Part shown: positions 39,622 through 52,539 of the stretch, one piece after another | How the letters are laid out: the number at the start of each line of letters is the position of its first letter | How positions within the stretch are numbered: position 1 is the stretch's first letter | NCBI GenBank assembly: GCA_021785435.1 | Contig: JAJYFE010000008.1 | Span: 1-54,692, forward strand | Direction: 5' to 3' | Length of the DNA stretch: 54,692 nt | From: Planctomycetota bacterium | GTDB lineage: Bacteria > Planctomycetota > Phycisphaerae > WQYP01 | Notes under the pieces: model-generated | Told to the model about the DNA's origin: nothing | The model's input: the letters and a program-made list of their open reading frames with translations, nothing else | The model's database searches: none | Translations under genes and position numbers: made by a program

Positions 39622-39824
39622 AAAGACCAACGGCGAAAAGCAGACCATCGTGCGCTGTCAGCACTTAGCTTTCGGGTATCGCGTCCGCCGCTGTTCACCG
39701 GGTTGAAGGCCGGTGCCGGCTTAAGGGGCCGTCAGGAAATAACCTTTACATTTCGGGGGAACGTCGGTGTTTGGCGGGGCGCGGAGGGCTAAGCCGCAAG
39801 CGGCCTGGGAGCGGAGTATGCCGA

Positions 39825-41855
39825 TTACTTAGCGTAAGGCGACTCAGGGTAGTCCTGCGTGAGCTTGGCGTGTACCAGCAGGGCCTCCGTGCGTTCGCCG
39901 CCCACCAGCAGCGCCTGATAGGCTTTTTCCAGCAGCTTGGCCGCATAAAAGGAATGCGGCTCGGCGCTGACATATTGTTCCGCGATATGGGCGGCGATCA
40001 AGGGGCGGTGCTCGCGCCCAAGCAATTTCACCCGCAAGAGGCGGGTGTACCCGCGCAAAATCGCGGACGGAAACTCCATGTCCCATTGGTACAGCAGGCG
40101 GTCCGCGGTGCGGAAGTTTCCGCTGTCAATGTAGCTTTCCACATTCCGGGCCAGGACACCTTGGCGGATTTCGCGGTCGCGGTATGTCGGCGGCGGTTGG
40201 GCGCCCTCGCGGGCCGCCTTTTTCACCCAAGCCGCGGCCACCGCGCCATGGCCCTGGGCGATGGCGGCATAAGCCAAGGCGGTGTTCAGGATATGCCTAA
40301 CGGCGGCGCCGGCGTGGGGATGCTGCCGCGACCAGCCGGTAAGCGTCGCGGAGGCCCAGGCGGCGGAAGAAGTGTAATCGCTGGCGAGCATGGCGTAATG
40401 GGCCAGGAGGTTGGCCTGCGCGACGGTGGCCATCGGCTTATGCGCGACAAGAAGATATAAATTGGCCGCCTGTCGATAATGCTTCCGCGCCAGAGCGCGG
40501 CGCACCAGCGCCCCGGCCTCCGCGAGCACTTGGCGCTGGGGCTGTCGATCCGGCGAGGCGGCCCAGGCCTTGGCCCAGCGAGTTAATCCGCGATAGGCGT
40601 TGTAACGTCGGAAAAACTGTACTCCCCGGTACAGTTCGGCGCCGGTCAGGCGGGACAAATGATAGGTGTTGAGCAGCTTGGCGACCACTACCGCCGGATC
40701 CGCGGCGGGATAGGGGAATTGCGCCACCAGTTCCGAGCGAACCCGCACGCGGCGCGCGGCCGTAAAAGTATTGCCAGCCTGTTGGACCGTCACCCGCACG
40801 GTATACACGCCGGGCGCCAGGAAAATATGCTGGCAGCGCAGGCCGGTGGCGGTTTGACCATCGGAAAAACTCCACTGCACGCGCGGATCAAAACTGGCTG
40901 GAACCAGGGCGTCAAAGGCGTAGCGCTGCAGATAATAAGACGGCGGAGTGAAGATCTGGGCCTGGGGCCGCACGGTAAAATCAGCCGCATAACCACCCCC
41001 AATGCGTCGCAATCGTCCCACGCGGGCTGGCGCCACTGCCGCGAAGGCCTGCGGCGGCACCGGTGAAAATCGCCGCTGGCCCGGCGGCCGCCAGTCCAGA
41101 GCGATTCCGGCCGGGGCCCATAACTCAAAGGCTCCGGCGCGAAGACGATGCCAACCGGCCTTCAATACCACCCGCCGCTGGAAACGGACGCGGCCCCACA
41201 TGCCGCTGGGCTGGGTTTTCACCAGCAGCGGCCGGCGATCCAAATCGACAAAACCCTGGTTTCGCACATCAAAGGCGAATACATACGTCCCCGGCACGGT
41301 GATATGCAGCAGTCCACGATATAAAAACGCGTCGCGCTGTTTCCAGCCGCGCGGGTCGTAGCCGATGAAAATATTCGGCACAAAGAACGATTCCACGGGC
41401 TGGGTGCGGCGAAACACCCGGCGCATCTGGCGCCCGGTGAAGCAGCGGCCGCGGGTATAAGGAAACACCCGCAGCCACACGCCGCGCGTGATGGGCAGTC
41501 GCGGCGGCGCCGCGCCCGGATGCGGATTGCCCCACCAGACGTCATACGTTCCCGCAGTCGGCGCGGCAAAAGCGAGGCGCACCAGATCGTCGCCGGGGCG
41601 TACCCGCATCAGCCGGATGGGCATGAGGGTGCCGTCCGCAGTGGTCACGCGCAGGTCGGAGCCATGTGGCCGGCGGGCGCGATTGGTATAGAACTGCGCC
41701 CAGGCGATACGGCCTCCGGGCGGTGGCAGGCCGGCGAAGCGGACTTCCAGCGGACGACGATAGCGCCATCCAGCGCCCAGCGTGGCGGCCAGGACTGGGG
41801 CGGTCAGACCCAACGCTAACGCGGCGCTGCAAGCTAATCGGCGGTAGGTAAGCAT
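39825..41855 (-). CDS. Exported protein with DUF2341-like and PKD-like domains
   Basis: Signal peptide MLTYRRLACSAALALGLTAPVLA; YRRPLEVRFAGLPPPGGRIAWAQFYTN; WSFSDGQTATGLRCQHIFLAPGVYTVRVTV (PKD); helical repeat C-terminus. Confidence 0.65.
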   Translation of the reverse strand: MLTYRRLACSAALALGLTAPVLAATLGAGWRYRRPLEVRFAGLPPPGGRIAWAQFYTNRARRPHGSDLRVTTADGTLMPIRLMRVRPGDDLVRLAFAAPTAGTYDVWWGNPHPGAAPPRLPITRGVWLRVFPYTRGRCFTGRQMRRVFRRTQPVESFFVPNIFIGYDPRGWKQRDAFLYRGLLHITVPGTYVFAFDVRNQGFVDLDRRPLLVKTQPSGMWGRVRFQRRVVLKAGWHRLRAGAFELWAPAGIALDWRPPGQRRFSPVPPQAFAAVAPARVGRLRRIGGGYAADFTVRPQAQIFTPPSYYLQRYAFDALVPASFDPRVQWSFSDGQTATGLRCQHIFLAPGVYTVRVTVQQAGNTFTAARRVRVRSELVAQFPYPAADPAVVVAKLLNTYHLSRLTGAELYRGVQFFRRYNAYRGLTRWAKAWAASPDRQPQRQVLAEAGALVRRALARKHYRQAANLYLLVAHKPMATVAQANLLAHYAMLASDYTSSAAWASATLTGWSRQHPHAGAAVRHILNTALAYAAIAQGHGAVAAAWVKKAAREGAQPPPTYRDREIRQGVLARNVESYIDSGNFRTADRLLYQWDMEFPSAILRGYTRLLRVKLLGREHRPLIAAHIAEQYVSAEPHSFYAAKLLEKAYQALLVGGERTEALLVHAKLTQDYPESPYAK

Positions 41856-41856
41856 T

Positions 41857-44800
41857 TCACCGGCGCTGATTATATAGAAACACGTGCTGGCCCACCTGAA
41901 ACACCAAACCGTGGTGGACCAGTGCCCAGCGCGCCACCGACGGCGCCGTGGCGTTGTCCCGCGAGCGTACCAGGCGCTTCACGAAGACCAGCGCCCCGTT
42001 ATCCAGCCGACCGTGCCGGTCCGCCTGATCGACCAGGTAAAGTCGCATGGCCACAGGTCCCTGGTTCCATCCGCCCGTCGCCAGGACCGCCAGATCCGGG
42101 TCGCCCATTTTGAGGGCGACGAGGACCGGGGTCGGGGAGGCCAGGAACGCGGCCCTCCAGCGCACGGCGCCGCGGCGGATGCCATACGCCTGCAGCGTAC
42201 GGGACGTCATCACCACGACGCTGTCCCGGTTCAGAAACGTGGCCAGACGTTCGCCGCCGTTGACCAAGAAACCCTGCGCGCCGCCGCGGCGCCGCCACCG
42301 AGTCTGGCCTGTGGCCGGATCCAGACAGGTCAATCCGTGTCGGCGTGGTACAAGCAAACCGTAAAGGGTCAGTTGACTCGCCGTCGGAAACGGATCCTCC
42401 AGGCGGCGCACCCACAGCGGGCGGGCCGCCGTGCCGCCGGGATCATAAGCCAAGGCTGCGGCCAGTCCGGAAAGGTAAAGCGTCCCCGCTGGTCCGGCCT
42501 TCATCCACAGCAGACCGTCCTGGCCGGGGAAGTGGGTCAAGCCGCTGCGACGGCCGGTGTGGGCGTCGAGCCAGGCCACGGTGGTAATCGGTGTGCGCTG
42601 AGCCAGCGCCAGGAAATCACCACAAGCGGCAACGGCCGTGACGGGTCCTCCGGAGGGCAGTATGGCGGCCCGGGGCCAGCAGGCCTGGCCGGTCGCGGCG
42701 CGGTACAGCATGGCCCGGTTTTCGGCCACGATCAGAAAGCGGCCGGCAAACAGCTGGACGAGCTGGAAAACGCTGCTCCCCAGCGCGGTGCGCAGGCGCC
42801 AGACCAGCTTCGTCGCCAGCTGTTCCTGCTGCGCCTGGGTGTCCCAGGCTGGTCCACCGGCGAAGGCGAAGCCCGGAGGTTGAAAGAACATGGGCTGGCC
42901 CGGCCCGATCAAAACGCCGCCGTTGAACATGGGCGGCGCGCCGGCCAAGGCTCCGGGAAACCCTGGCGCTGCCGGCAGCGGGGCGGGCTTCGCCGCGGGT
43001 GCGGCCGAACCTAGAACCGCGCGGGGAGTGATGGTCCACCGGGTTTTTCCCGTGCGTAGACTCAATGCAAAAATCCGATCCGGCGCGGCCAGCAACGCCA
43101 GCGGGCCTTCGTAGCCCAGCAAAGCCAGACGGTTCACCCCCGGGATCAACACCGACCATTGCAGCGCCCCGAAGGCGTTTCGATCCAGCAGACGCAGTCC
43201 TCCGTTCGCCGGTTGCGTCATTAAAATGCAGGTATAACGTTGGAAGTGCGGATTCGGATCCACCGCGCTGAGCAGCGTACCGCGAAACGGCCGGGATACC
43301 ACCAGACGGCGGCTCGGGGCACACGCCAGGGCCGGCCAGCGGGCCAAGGCGTTCGGTGGGGCGGCACGCTCGATGCTCCGGGCCAGTGCGGCAAAATGGG
43401 GCGCGCCCGGCAGCTTTTCCCGGCGGTAGCGCATCTGCCCGCGTTGGGCCAAAGCCAGCGCCTGATTCCAACGTTTTAATCCCAGCATCGTCCGGGCCAG
43501 ATCCGCCAGCAGAAGCGCCCGGTCGGCCGGTGTCTTCACGCGGCTTTGCAGCCATAACAGCACGGGCCAGACCCTGCGCCATCGGTGCGCCGCCAGCCAC
43601 AGGCCAGCCAGACGCCAGGCGGCGGTGGTGGCGGCTGAGCTGTTGGGATAGGCAGCCAACACGCGTTGCAGATCCGCCGGGTCCGATCCGGTACCGGCGC
43701 GGCGAAGCAGGGCGCCGGCCGCCCGTTCGTAGCGCCGATAAATTCCGCGGCCATAGCGGTCAAGCAGGCGCTGGGCAATCAGATTTTCCACGACCGCCGC
43801 GGCCGGCAGAATATTACCAGACGACCGGATGGGGGTAGAGCGCAGGGCGTTGGAGGCAAGGATTTCCTGCAGCAGTTTCAAAGCACGGCGGGGCTGGCGG
43901 CGGTGCCGAGCAAGCCTGGCCATAGCCAGACGCCAGCGGATCTGCTGGAGGGGAGTGGCCGCAACCCGCCGGGCCTGCTCGAAGTAAAAGGAGGCCCCAT
44001 CGGCAGCGCCCGACGAACCGCCGCGGCGCTCCAGTTGCCTTCCCAAGTGCAGGCACATATCGAAAATCCGCCCGCCCACGGTGGAAGGCCCTGCGCCCGC
44101 CGCCGCTCGCTGCACCGCGTGCCGCATCATCCGCTGGGCCAGGTTGCGATGACCGGTTCGGAACGCCACCGCGGCCAGGGTCAAATAGGGTTGCGGTTGG
44201 CCGGCGTCGGCTCGAATCCTGGCTCGCCAATAGGCCAGAACGTCCGGCCAGCCGGCGCAAGCTTCCACCGTGCGATCATTGGCGAGAACCACCAGGTGCG
44301 GCGTGACCAGTAAATTGCCGGGGGCTCCCGGGCGGCCATCGGCGGAAGGCCAGGGCTGGAGCTTTTCCGCGGCGCCGGTGGCGGTGACCAGACGCAACAG
44401 CCCACCCTGGAGCGGCAGATAAATATAATGCTTGGTCAAAAATGGCCGGGCTGCCAGCGCGCCGTTGGAGGACAACGGCGCGCTGACCCACTGCGTCCGG
44501 CCTGTATGTAAGTTGATCGCCGCTACCCGACGGCCCGCCACGTACAGCCGGCCGCCCGTGGCGCCTAAGAGCAAATCCGCATCCGCCCAGCGCCGCCGGG
44601 ACCAGGAGGCCAGAGGCCGGCCCGACCAGCGGTTAAAAACGTCGACGCGATAACGCCCGGCGCCCAGCGTGTCCAGCACGATCAAGCGATCGCCGTCAAT
44701 CAGCGGCGGATTGATCTTCCACGGCCTCTGACGCTGGGCCTGGCTCCACAACATGCCGGGAAAAGGGCGGTGCGCCGCCGCCGTTAAGCGGAGCCAACGA

Positions 44801-46560
44801 ATGGTTCCGGAATTCGCGCCTACGGCCAGGATCGCGCCCTGGCCGGTGACGAGATAGATCAGAGAGTCTTTCATACCCGCCGCCATGTCCACAGTGCTTA
44901 AACTGTAGACCGGTTCGCTAAGGGTGCCCAGATAGCGGCGCCATTGAACCCGGCCGTTGCGGGCGTTGAAGCGCAGCAGAAACAGCTGAACCTGCCCGCT
45001 GCCGGGACGCGCCGCAACCACGGGCAGAAAGATGCCGCGCCGGCCGGCCAGCGGCGGGCAGGCGGGCCAGACCAAGTCACCGGCGGCGCCGCGCAGCAGG
45101 CGGCGCAGCCGCTGGCGCCACAGCAGCCTTCCCGTTCTGGCGTTCAACGCAACCAGCGCGGTGGAGGAAATGCCGTTATAGCCATACATCGTCCAGATGG
45201 GGCGTGGTGCGGCGGACCTGATCCGAATGATCGCAACCAGACGATTCCGGGACAGACTGCAGGAAAACTGATCCAACCCCATGCTCAAAGCGGCAAGATT
45301 GGCCTGCCGATCGCCGGCGCGGCGCCGGTGCCGGGGATAGCGCCAGCGGGAGTATCCGGAGTTAAGGTCCCACGCTTCAATGCGGTCGATGGCATTGAGG
45401 TACAAAATTCCCGCGTCACAGGTGGGAAACTCAAACATCAATTGACCGGAGACCGCCCCGGAGGCCAGGTTCACGTGCAGGCCGAAAATAGCCAGGTGCG
45501 AGCGGGCCTGCAGGCGCAGATTCTGGATGTTCCGCTGGCCCGACGGCGCGGTCAGAACGGGCAGGGCGCGTAAGGGCCGCGCCCAAAGCATGGCGTCGGG
45601 AGTCCGGCGCGTGTCGGCAGCGGTATCGCCAGAGCCGTTCCCCTGCCAGCTCGTCCAGCGGAAGGCTCCGGTGGTTGGGGAGCGCCGCCCCGTCCAGGCG
45701 TCGGCGGCCAGGCTTGCCTGTAGCTGCGGCACGAGCCGCCGGCGACGGCCGGCAATCCACCCCCGGGCCTGCGGGTACCGCCGCTGCAGTTTCAGTTGCA
45801 AACGCCGGGCCAACTTTTTTTCTCCAGCCAGCCAGGCGGACAGCGCCGCGTGATCCAGCAACTGCGGGCGCCAGGCTTTCGCCGCCGGCTCCGGCCAGAG
45901 TTGCAGCCACAACCGGGCGGCCAGCGCGAAGCGGCCCCGATCGAATTCCGCCTCGGCCGCCCGCCGTAAACCCTTGGCGGCAGCGCTCGACGGCAAGTAG
46001 CGTTCGCACGCGGCCAGCAGTGCCCGCAAATGGTGCGTCCTTTCGGCCGCCGTCAGCGCCTGGAGCGCCTGCCGGCCATAGAGCTGATCATAATCGCCCG
46101 ATTCCACGGCCGGAGTCTTCAGCAGCAAATTCCAGACGTAGCCCCGGATGGATTGGTAGGCATTCGGACCGATGGCGATCACCTTGCGGCCCCGCCGCTC
46201 CACCACCTGCTGATAAAGGCGCAGGGCCTGAAAAGGATGGCCATTGTGCAGCAGATGCGCGGCGGTGCGAAGTTGATCGCGGGCGCCAAAGGAATCGTTG
46301 ACTTGAAAACGGGAAAAATGGGGTGCGGTCGTATTCGGCGCGCCGGCGGCAGGACCGACCATCAGAGGGCCGGGCAGGATCACACCGTGGGCGCCGCCGC
46401 GAATGATGATCGGAGGATTCCTGCCGCTGCGGATGATCAGCTTGGCTCCGGGCGCGATACGAATAACTCCCGCGTGCACGGATGGCCCCCGCCCCGTCAC
46501 CGCCAGCAGGCAGGCCAAGACCGCCGCTCCACCGATCCGGGTTCCCGCCGCATACGTCAT
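41857..46560 (-). CDS. Very large exported PQQ-like beta-propeller protein
   Basis: Start moved to 46560 (MTYAAGTRIGGAAVLACLLAVTGRGPSVHA). Repeated LNARTGRLLWRQRL, FNARNGRVQWRRYL, NSGTIRWLRL, LRTGKTRWTI, LDPATGQTRWRRR. Confidence 0.78.
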   Translation of the reverse strand: MTYAAGTRIGGAAVLACLLAVTGRGPSVHAGVIRIAPGAKLIIRSGRNPPIIIRGGAHGVILPGPLMVGPAAGAPNTTAPHFSRFQVNDSFGARDQLRTAAHLLHNGHPFQALRLYQQVVERRGRKVIAIGPNAYQSIRGYVWNLLLKTPAVESGDYDQLYGRQALQALTAAERTHHLRALLAACERYLPSSAAAKGLRRAAEAEFDRGRFALAARLWLQLWPEPAAKAWRPQLLDHAALSAWLAGEKKLARRLQLKLQRRYPQARGWIAGRRRRLVPQLQASLAADAWTGRRSPTTGAFRWTSWQGNGSGDTAADTRRTPDAMLWARPLRALPVLTAPSGQRNIQNLRLQARSHLAIFGLHVNLASGAVSGQLMFEFPTCDAGILYLNAIDRIEAWDLNSGYSRWRYPRHRRRAGDRQANLAALSMGLDQFSCSLSRNRLVAIIRIRSAAPRPIWTMYGYNGISSTALVALNARTGRLLWRQRLRRLLRGAAGDLVWPACPPLAGRRGIFLPVVAARPGSGQVQLFLLRFNARNGRVQWRRYLGTLSEPVYSLSTVDMAAGMKDSLIYLVTGQGAILAVGANSGTIRWLRLTAAAHRPFPGMLWSQAQRQRPWKINPPLIDGDRLIVLDTLGAGRYRVDVFNRWSGRPLASWSRRRWADADLLLGATGGRLYVAGRRVAAINLHTGRTQWVSAPLSSNGALAARPFLTKHYIYLPLQGGLLRLVTATGAAEKLQPWPSADGRPGAPGNLLVTPHLVVLANDRTVEACAGWPDVLAYWRARIRADAGQPQPYLTLAAVAFRTGHRNLAQRMMRHAVQRAAAGAGPSTVGGRIFDMCLHLGRQLERRGGSSGAADGASFYFEQARRVAATPLQQIRWRLAMARLARHRRQPRRALKLLQEILASNALRSTPIRSSGNILPAAAVVENLIAQRLLDRYGRGIYRRYERAAGALLRRAGTGSDPADLQRVLAAYPNSSAATTAAWRLAGLWLAAHRWRRVWPVLLWLQSRVKTPADRALLLADLARTMLGLKRWNQALALAQRGQMRYRREKLPGAPHFAALARSIERAAPPNALARWPALACAPSRRLVVSRPFRGTLLSAVDPNPHFQRYTCILMTQPANGGLRLLDRNAFGALQWSVLIPGVNRLALLGYEGPLALLAAPDRIFALSLRTGKTRWTITPRAVLGSAAPAAKPAPLPAAPGFPGALAGAPPMFNGGVLIGPGQPMFFQPPGFAFAGGPAWDTQAQQEQLATKLVWRLRTALGSSVFQLVQLFAGRFLIVAENRAMLYRAATGQACWPRAAILPSGGPVTAVAACGDFLALAQRTPITTVAWLDAHTGRRSGLTHFPGQDGLLWMKAGPAGTLYLSGLAAALAYDPGGTAARPLWVRRLEDPFPTASQLTLYGLLVPRRHGLTCLDPATGQTRWRRRGGAQGFLVNGGERLATFLNRDSVVVMTSRTLQAYGIRRGAVRWRAAFLASPTPVLVALKMGDPDLAVLATGGWNQGPVAMRLYLVDQADRHGRLDNGALVFVKRLVRSRDNATAPSVARWALVHHGLVFQVGQHVFLYNQRR

Positions 46561-47143
46561 GACAGCATCCACCGAAGCCGCCCTCCTAAAAGTATATCGC
46601 GGAACATCAACCCAAACACGCAAGCATCGGCTTGGGGGGCGTTTCCGTGGGGTGGGGCGAAATCTGCGGGTAGCGCTGGGGCGCGGACGGGAGGCCATAC
46701 ACGCACCGGCTCCATGCGCGAATCGGGCGCCCTGTAGCCGGCGATGTCTGCGTGGCCGCTGCGAAAACGCCAGGCCCCACCCACCTCGATCCCGCCAGAC
46801 CGGGACGCAAGTCGGGCGTCTGGCCGCCGGGCGCTGGGCCGGCGCTTGGGTTATTCGCAGCGCCGATAGGGACCTCGGCGGCTACCGGGCGCCGGGACGC
46901 GAACGGGAGGCCCGCAAAGATGGCCAGCCCTCCGGAAAGCTGGCAGCCACCTTGCACGCGCGTCGCGCCCTTAGCGGAAAAAACTTAGGCCGCCGAAGCG
47001 CCAACGCCGATAATACAATCAGGCGTGCGGCCGCGTTCCCGTGGACGTGATTTTCCAGCACGACTTGATTATGCCGTGCGTGCCTCCGTAAAATGACACG
47101 GAATCATGAGCATGGGCCCGTGAATGGCCCTTGGGAATCCGAT

Positions 47144-49696
<2,553 letters not shown>

Positions 49697-50251
49697 GCCC
49701 CGCGGCCAGCCACGCGCGTCCGTCCCAGCAGACGCCCGTCCGCCCGGTCATGCGCCGAGGCCTTGGACGCGGCCGCCGCCGCACGGATGCAGATTCGTTG
49801 GAATTTCTCCTGGCCCGGCCGCCGTAGCCATGCTGTGGGTCGCAACGCCCGTCTGAACCCGCCCCGTTCGCCCCCGTCTCGCTCGCCGCCCCTGCCGAGC
49901 GCGTCGTGGCTGCGCCGCGCCGCCGGGCCGCGTTGGCGGGCGCCGGCTATCCGAAAATCGAAGAAGTTGTTCTGCACGGCTGGCCTGCCGGCCAAACCTT
50001 TGACAGGAGAAATCCCGCGATAAGTGCTTTGTCACCACTTAGCTTTCGGGTATCCCTTCCGCCGCTGCTCACCGGGTCGCCGCGGGCGACTCGCTACGGC
50101 GACCCAAAGGCCGGTGCTGCGGGTTCGGTGGCGGGTCCGGAGCTCTTTTGCCTACCATAAGGTTATCGATTGACGAAGCACTCGGATTCTGGTATTGGGT
50201 GTTCCGCCTATAGGTTGGCAGCACGCATAAAATCTGAGGGGTCATACGAGC

Positions 50252-50941
50252 GTGGCGGAAATTCAGACGACAGCGGCGGATGCTTTTTCAATCGTTATCG
50301 TTGGGGCGATGAATCCGCGCATACATCATCCCCAGTGGTATCGTACCATCGGCGCGATAGACGAAGCCGAGCTACAGTCTACCCTTTCCGGAGCATCGGT
50401 GCTCATCACGGCAATGGTTTCGCAGTTCCAGTTTCCTGCCGCAGAGGCAGCGATTGCGATAAATTGCATTCCGGACCGATGGACTATCCAGACCAATACC
50501 GACTCCACTTGGGAGCGGATTGCGAACGTAGCAGCACGGGTATTCGAAAAGCTATCCGAGACGCCCTGTACCATCTATGGCTTCAACACGCAGAAGCACG
50601 TCAAAACCGAAGCTCCGAACGTAAAGGATACGATGGCCACCGCGATTGCCGAGATGCAACTGGGGTTTCCAATTGGCAGGAGCCTGGCCAGCGCCGTACA
50701 GCTTCAATCGACGGAGGATGACCGTAAGATTACGGTTTCGCTTCAACCATCTCTGGCTGGTGAAAGCTCCATCTTCGTAGCATATAACACAGAATACCAG
50801 GCGCCCACGGCGCCTGCTGGCGGATACTTTGATATCGGAAAGCTAATTGTATCGAAGCTCCCCGAGCATCGTGAACGTGCCGGCGCGGCGATCCAGGCTG
50901 TCGTCACCGCCATCAACAATCGTATTTTAAAGCAGAGGTAG
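50252..50941 (+). CDS. Hypothetical protein, first gene of a putative three-gene operon (GTG start)
   Basis: 229-aa ORF, stop 3 bp before the next ORF; no family recognised. Confidence 0.6.
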   Translation: MAEIQTTAADAFSIVIVGAMNPRIHHPQWYRTIGAIDEAELQSTLSGASVLITAMVSQFQFPAAEAAIAINCIPDRWTIQTNTDSTWERIANVAARVFEKLSETPCTIYGFNTQKHVKTEAPNVKDTMATAIAEMQLGFPIGRSLASAVQLQSTEDDRKITVSLQPSLAGESSIFVAYNTEYQAPTAPAGGYFDIGKLIVSKLPEHRERAGAAIQAVVTAINNRILKQR

Positions 50942-50943
50942 AA

Positions 50944-51516
50944 ATGACTGAAATTGGCGAAACCGTCCGAGATCGCTATCCCCTGGAGGCTGAACGCTTT
51001 TCGAGCGGCATCGTGGGCACGCCTTTTTCTATGATAGCGCAGCCTGGAGGGGCACTCTCGACCCAGACGGAAATGTCCGTGATGAAGCCGAATTCTTACT
51101 CCACTGTAACTGTATCAGTGTTCACGGACTGGTTCACGGACTGCCTTAAGTCGTATATGGCGGCCACGGACGCATATACCCGTTGCCCACCATTACTCGG
51201 TGAGGATCCGCGCCCACAACTTGAGGAAATCGCACAAAGACAGGCGGCCGCGATTGAGGGAAAGCCAGACACGGGAGTGCACGACAGGTCCGGGGTGAAC
51301 CTTGGTACGCCGGAACCAACAACCAGATTGCCCAGTTTGTATCGACAGGGGCAGTTGAGACGGAACGCCGTGGCGACTATCCGAACGGAGCCAAGCAGCC
51401 AGTTAATCCGCAATCTGGGCTGGTCGCGCGAACAGGCGATGGAAACGCGAGCGCGCCTGCGTAGCTTTGAGGAGGACTGGAACGCTCCGGGCATGGAAGG
51501 CTACGATGAACTTTAA
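50944..51516 (+). CDS. Hypothetical protein, candidate antitoxin (or fusion) upstream of MazF-like toxin
   Basis: 190 aa. C-terminus LRSFEEDWNAPGMEGYDEL resembles antitoxin tails; overlaps the toxin start by 11 bp. Confidence 0.6.
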   Translation: MTEIGETVRDRYPLEAERFSSGIVGTPFSMIAQPGGALSTQTEMSVMKPNSYSTVTVSVFTDWFTDCLKSYMAATDAYTRCPPLLGEDPRPQLEEIAQRQAAAIEGKPDTGVHDRSGVNLGTPEPTTRLPSLYRQGQLRRNAVATIRTEPSSQLIRNLGWSREQAMETRARLRSFEEDWNAPGMEGYDEL

Positions 51517-51850
51517 TCGCGGTAGTGTTGTCTTGGTGCGGTTCCCCAACTCTGACCTGAGAACCTATAAAAAACGGCCCGCGTTGGTGGTCCAGGCTGA
51601 TAATTTATACTTGGGACTTTCTCAGCGGATCGTCGCTATGATTACATCCAACGTCGGCAGGACCGGTCCGACGCGGGTTTTCGTGACGAAAAACAGCGAA
51701 CTTGGAAAACACATGGGGATTATACAGGATTCCGTGGTGGTCGCGGACAACCTTGCGACTGTCCAAGACCGGGAGATTGAGAAGGTCATCGGAAGGTGCG
51801 CCGAACCCGCGCCAGTGGATCGAGCGCTGCGCACGGTATTGGGGTTATGA
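51506..51850 (+). CDS. PemK/MazF-like toxin
   Basis: MNFNRGSVVLVRFPNSDLRTYKKRPALVVQADN, MGIIQDSVVVADNLATVQDREIEKVIG. Confidence 0.85.
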   Translation: MNFNRGSVVLVRFPNSDLRTYKKRPALVVQADNLYLGLSQRIVAMITSNVGRTGPTRVFVTKNSELGKHMGIIQDSVVVADNLATVQDREIEKVIGRCAEPAPVDRALRTVLGL

Positions 51851-52305
51851 ACGCGAGCTACGCCCCTTTTCGGCCATCAGCCACAAAAGATTTCAGGCAC
51901 TCATTTCGGTCAAGACCAGCCTATCGATGGGCGGCCAGGCCCCCGGCGGGGCGGGGATGGCGCCAGCGGCCAAAATCCCGGCGCCATATTTGTACAGGTT
52001 ATTTCCTGGCGTCCCCTAACCGTGCCCGCAACCGGTTCCAACGGGATCGGCAGCGGGGATGGGGACCGATTTTGTGGCGGGGACGCGCCGCCGGACGGCA
52101 TAAACGCCGCCGGCAAGATGGTGGGGAAGTCGCACCCCCGCGCTCTGGCAGAACCGGACAGGGATCTCTCGGCACATCCGACTCCCACCATCCTACCGCC
52201 GCTTATTACGGCGTGATACGGTTCACTTTTGTTCGCCTTCATGGACCTTTTCTGACGCGGCCGGACCGCGCCTTTTCGTTCGACGTTCACCGCGGCGGCG
52301 CTGCG

Positions 52306-52482
52306 CTCCGCCCCGGTCCGCGCGAAGGCAGAGCAGTGCAGTCGCGCCCGCGATCTTCGGCAGACCTGGGCTAAGCCGCAAGCGGCTTGACAGGGGAGAA
52401 CCTTTCGGGGATAGCCGGCATGATCCTACGTGTCGTGGGTTGCCGTACCACCCGCGTCATCGCAGCGGCGGGAGGACGGCAG
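52306..52482 (+). repeat. 177-bp dispersed direct repeat, copy 1
   Basis: Near-identical to 54304-54480, incl. GCTAAGCCGCAAGCGGCTTGACAG and TGTCGTGGGTTGCCGTACC.CCCGCGTCATCGCAGCGGCGGGAGGACGG. Confidence 0.85.
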
Positions 52483-52539
52483 GACCGGCGGAGTCAAGCC
52501 GACGGGACAGCCATCCTCCAAGATGAATGGTAACGCCCG

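Noticed and set aside
39650-39720. Possible riboswitch near the PilZ gene
   Set aside because: Sequence recurs at 50 kb as a dispersed repeat and I could not match any riboswitch consensus.
41884-43014. 376-aa plus-strand ORF opposite the PQQ-like gene
   Set aside because: Shadow ORF; PQQ-like repeats are on the minus strand.
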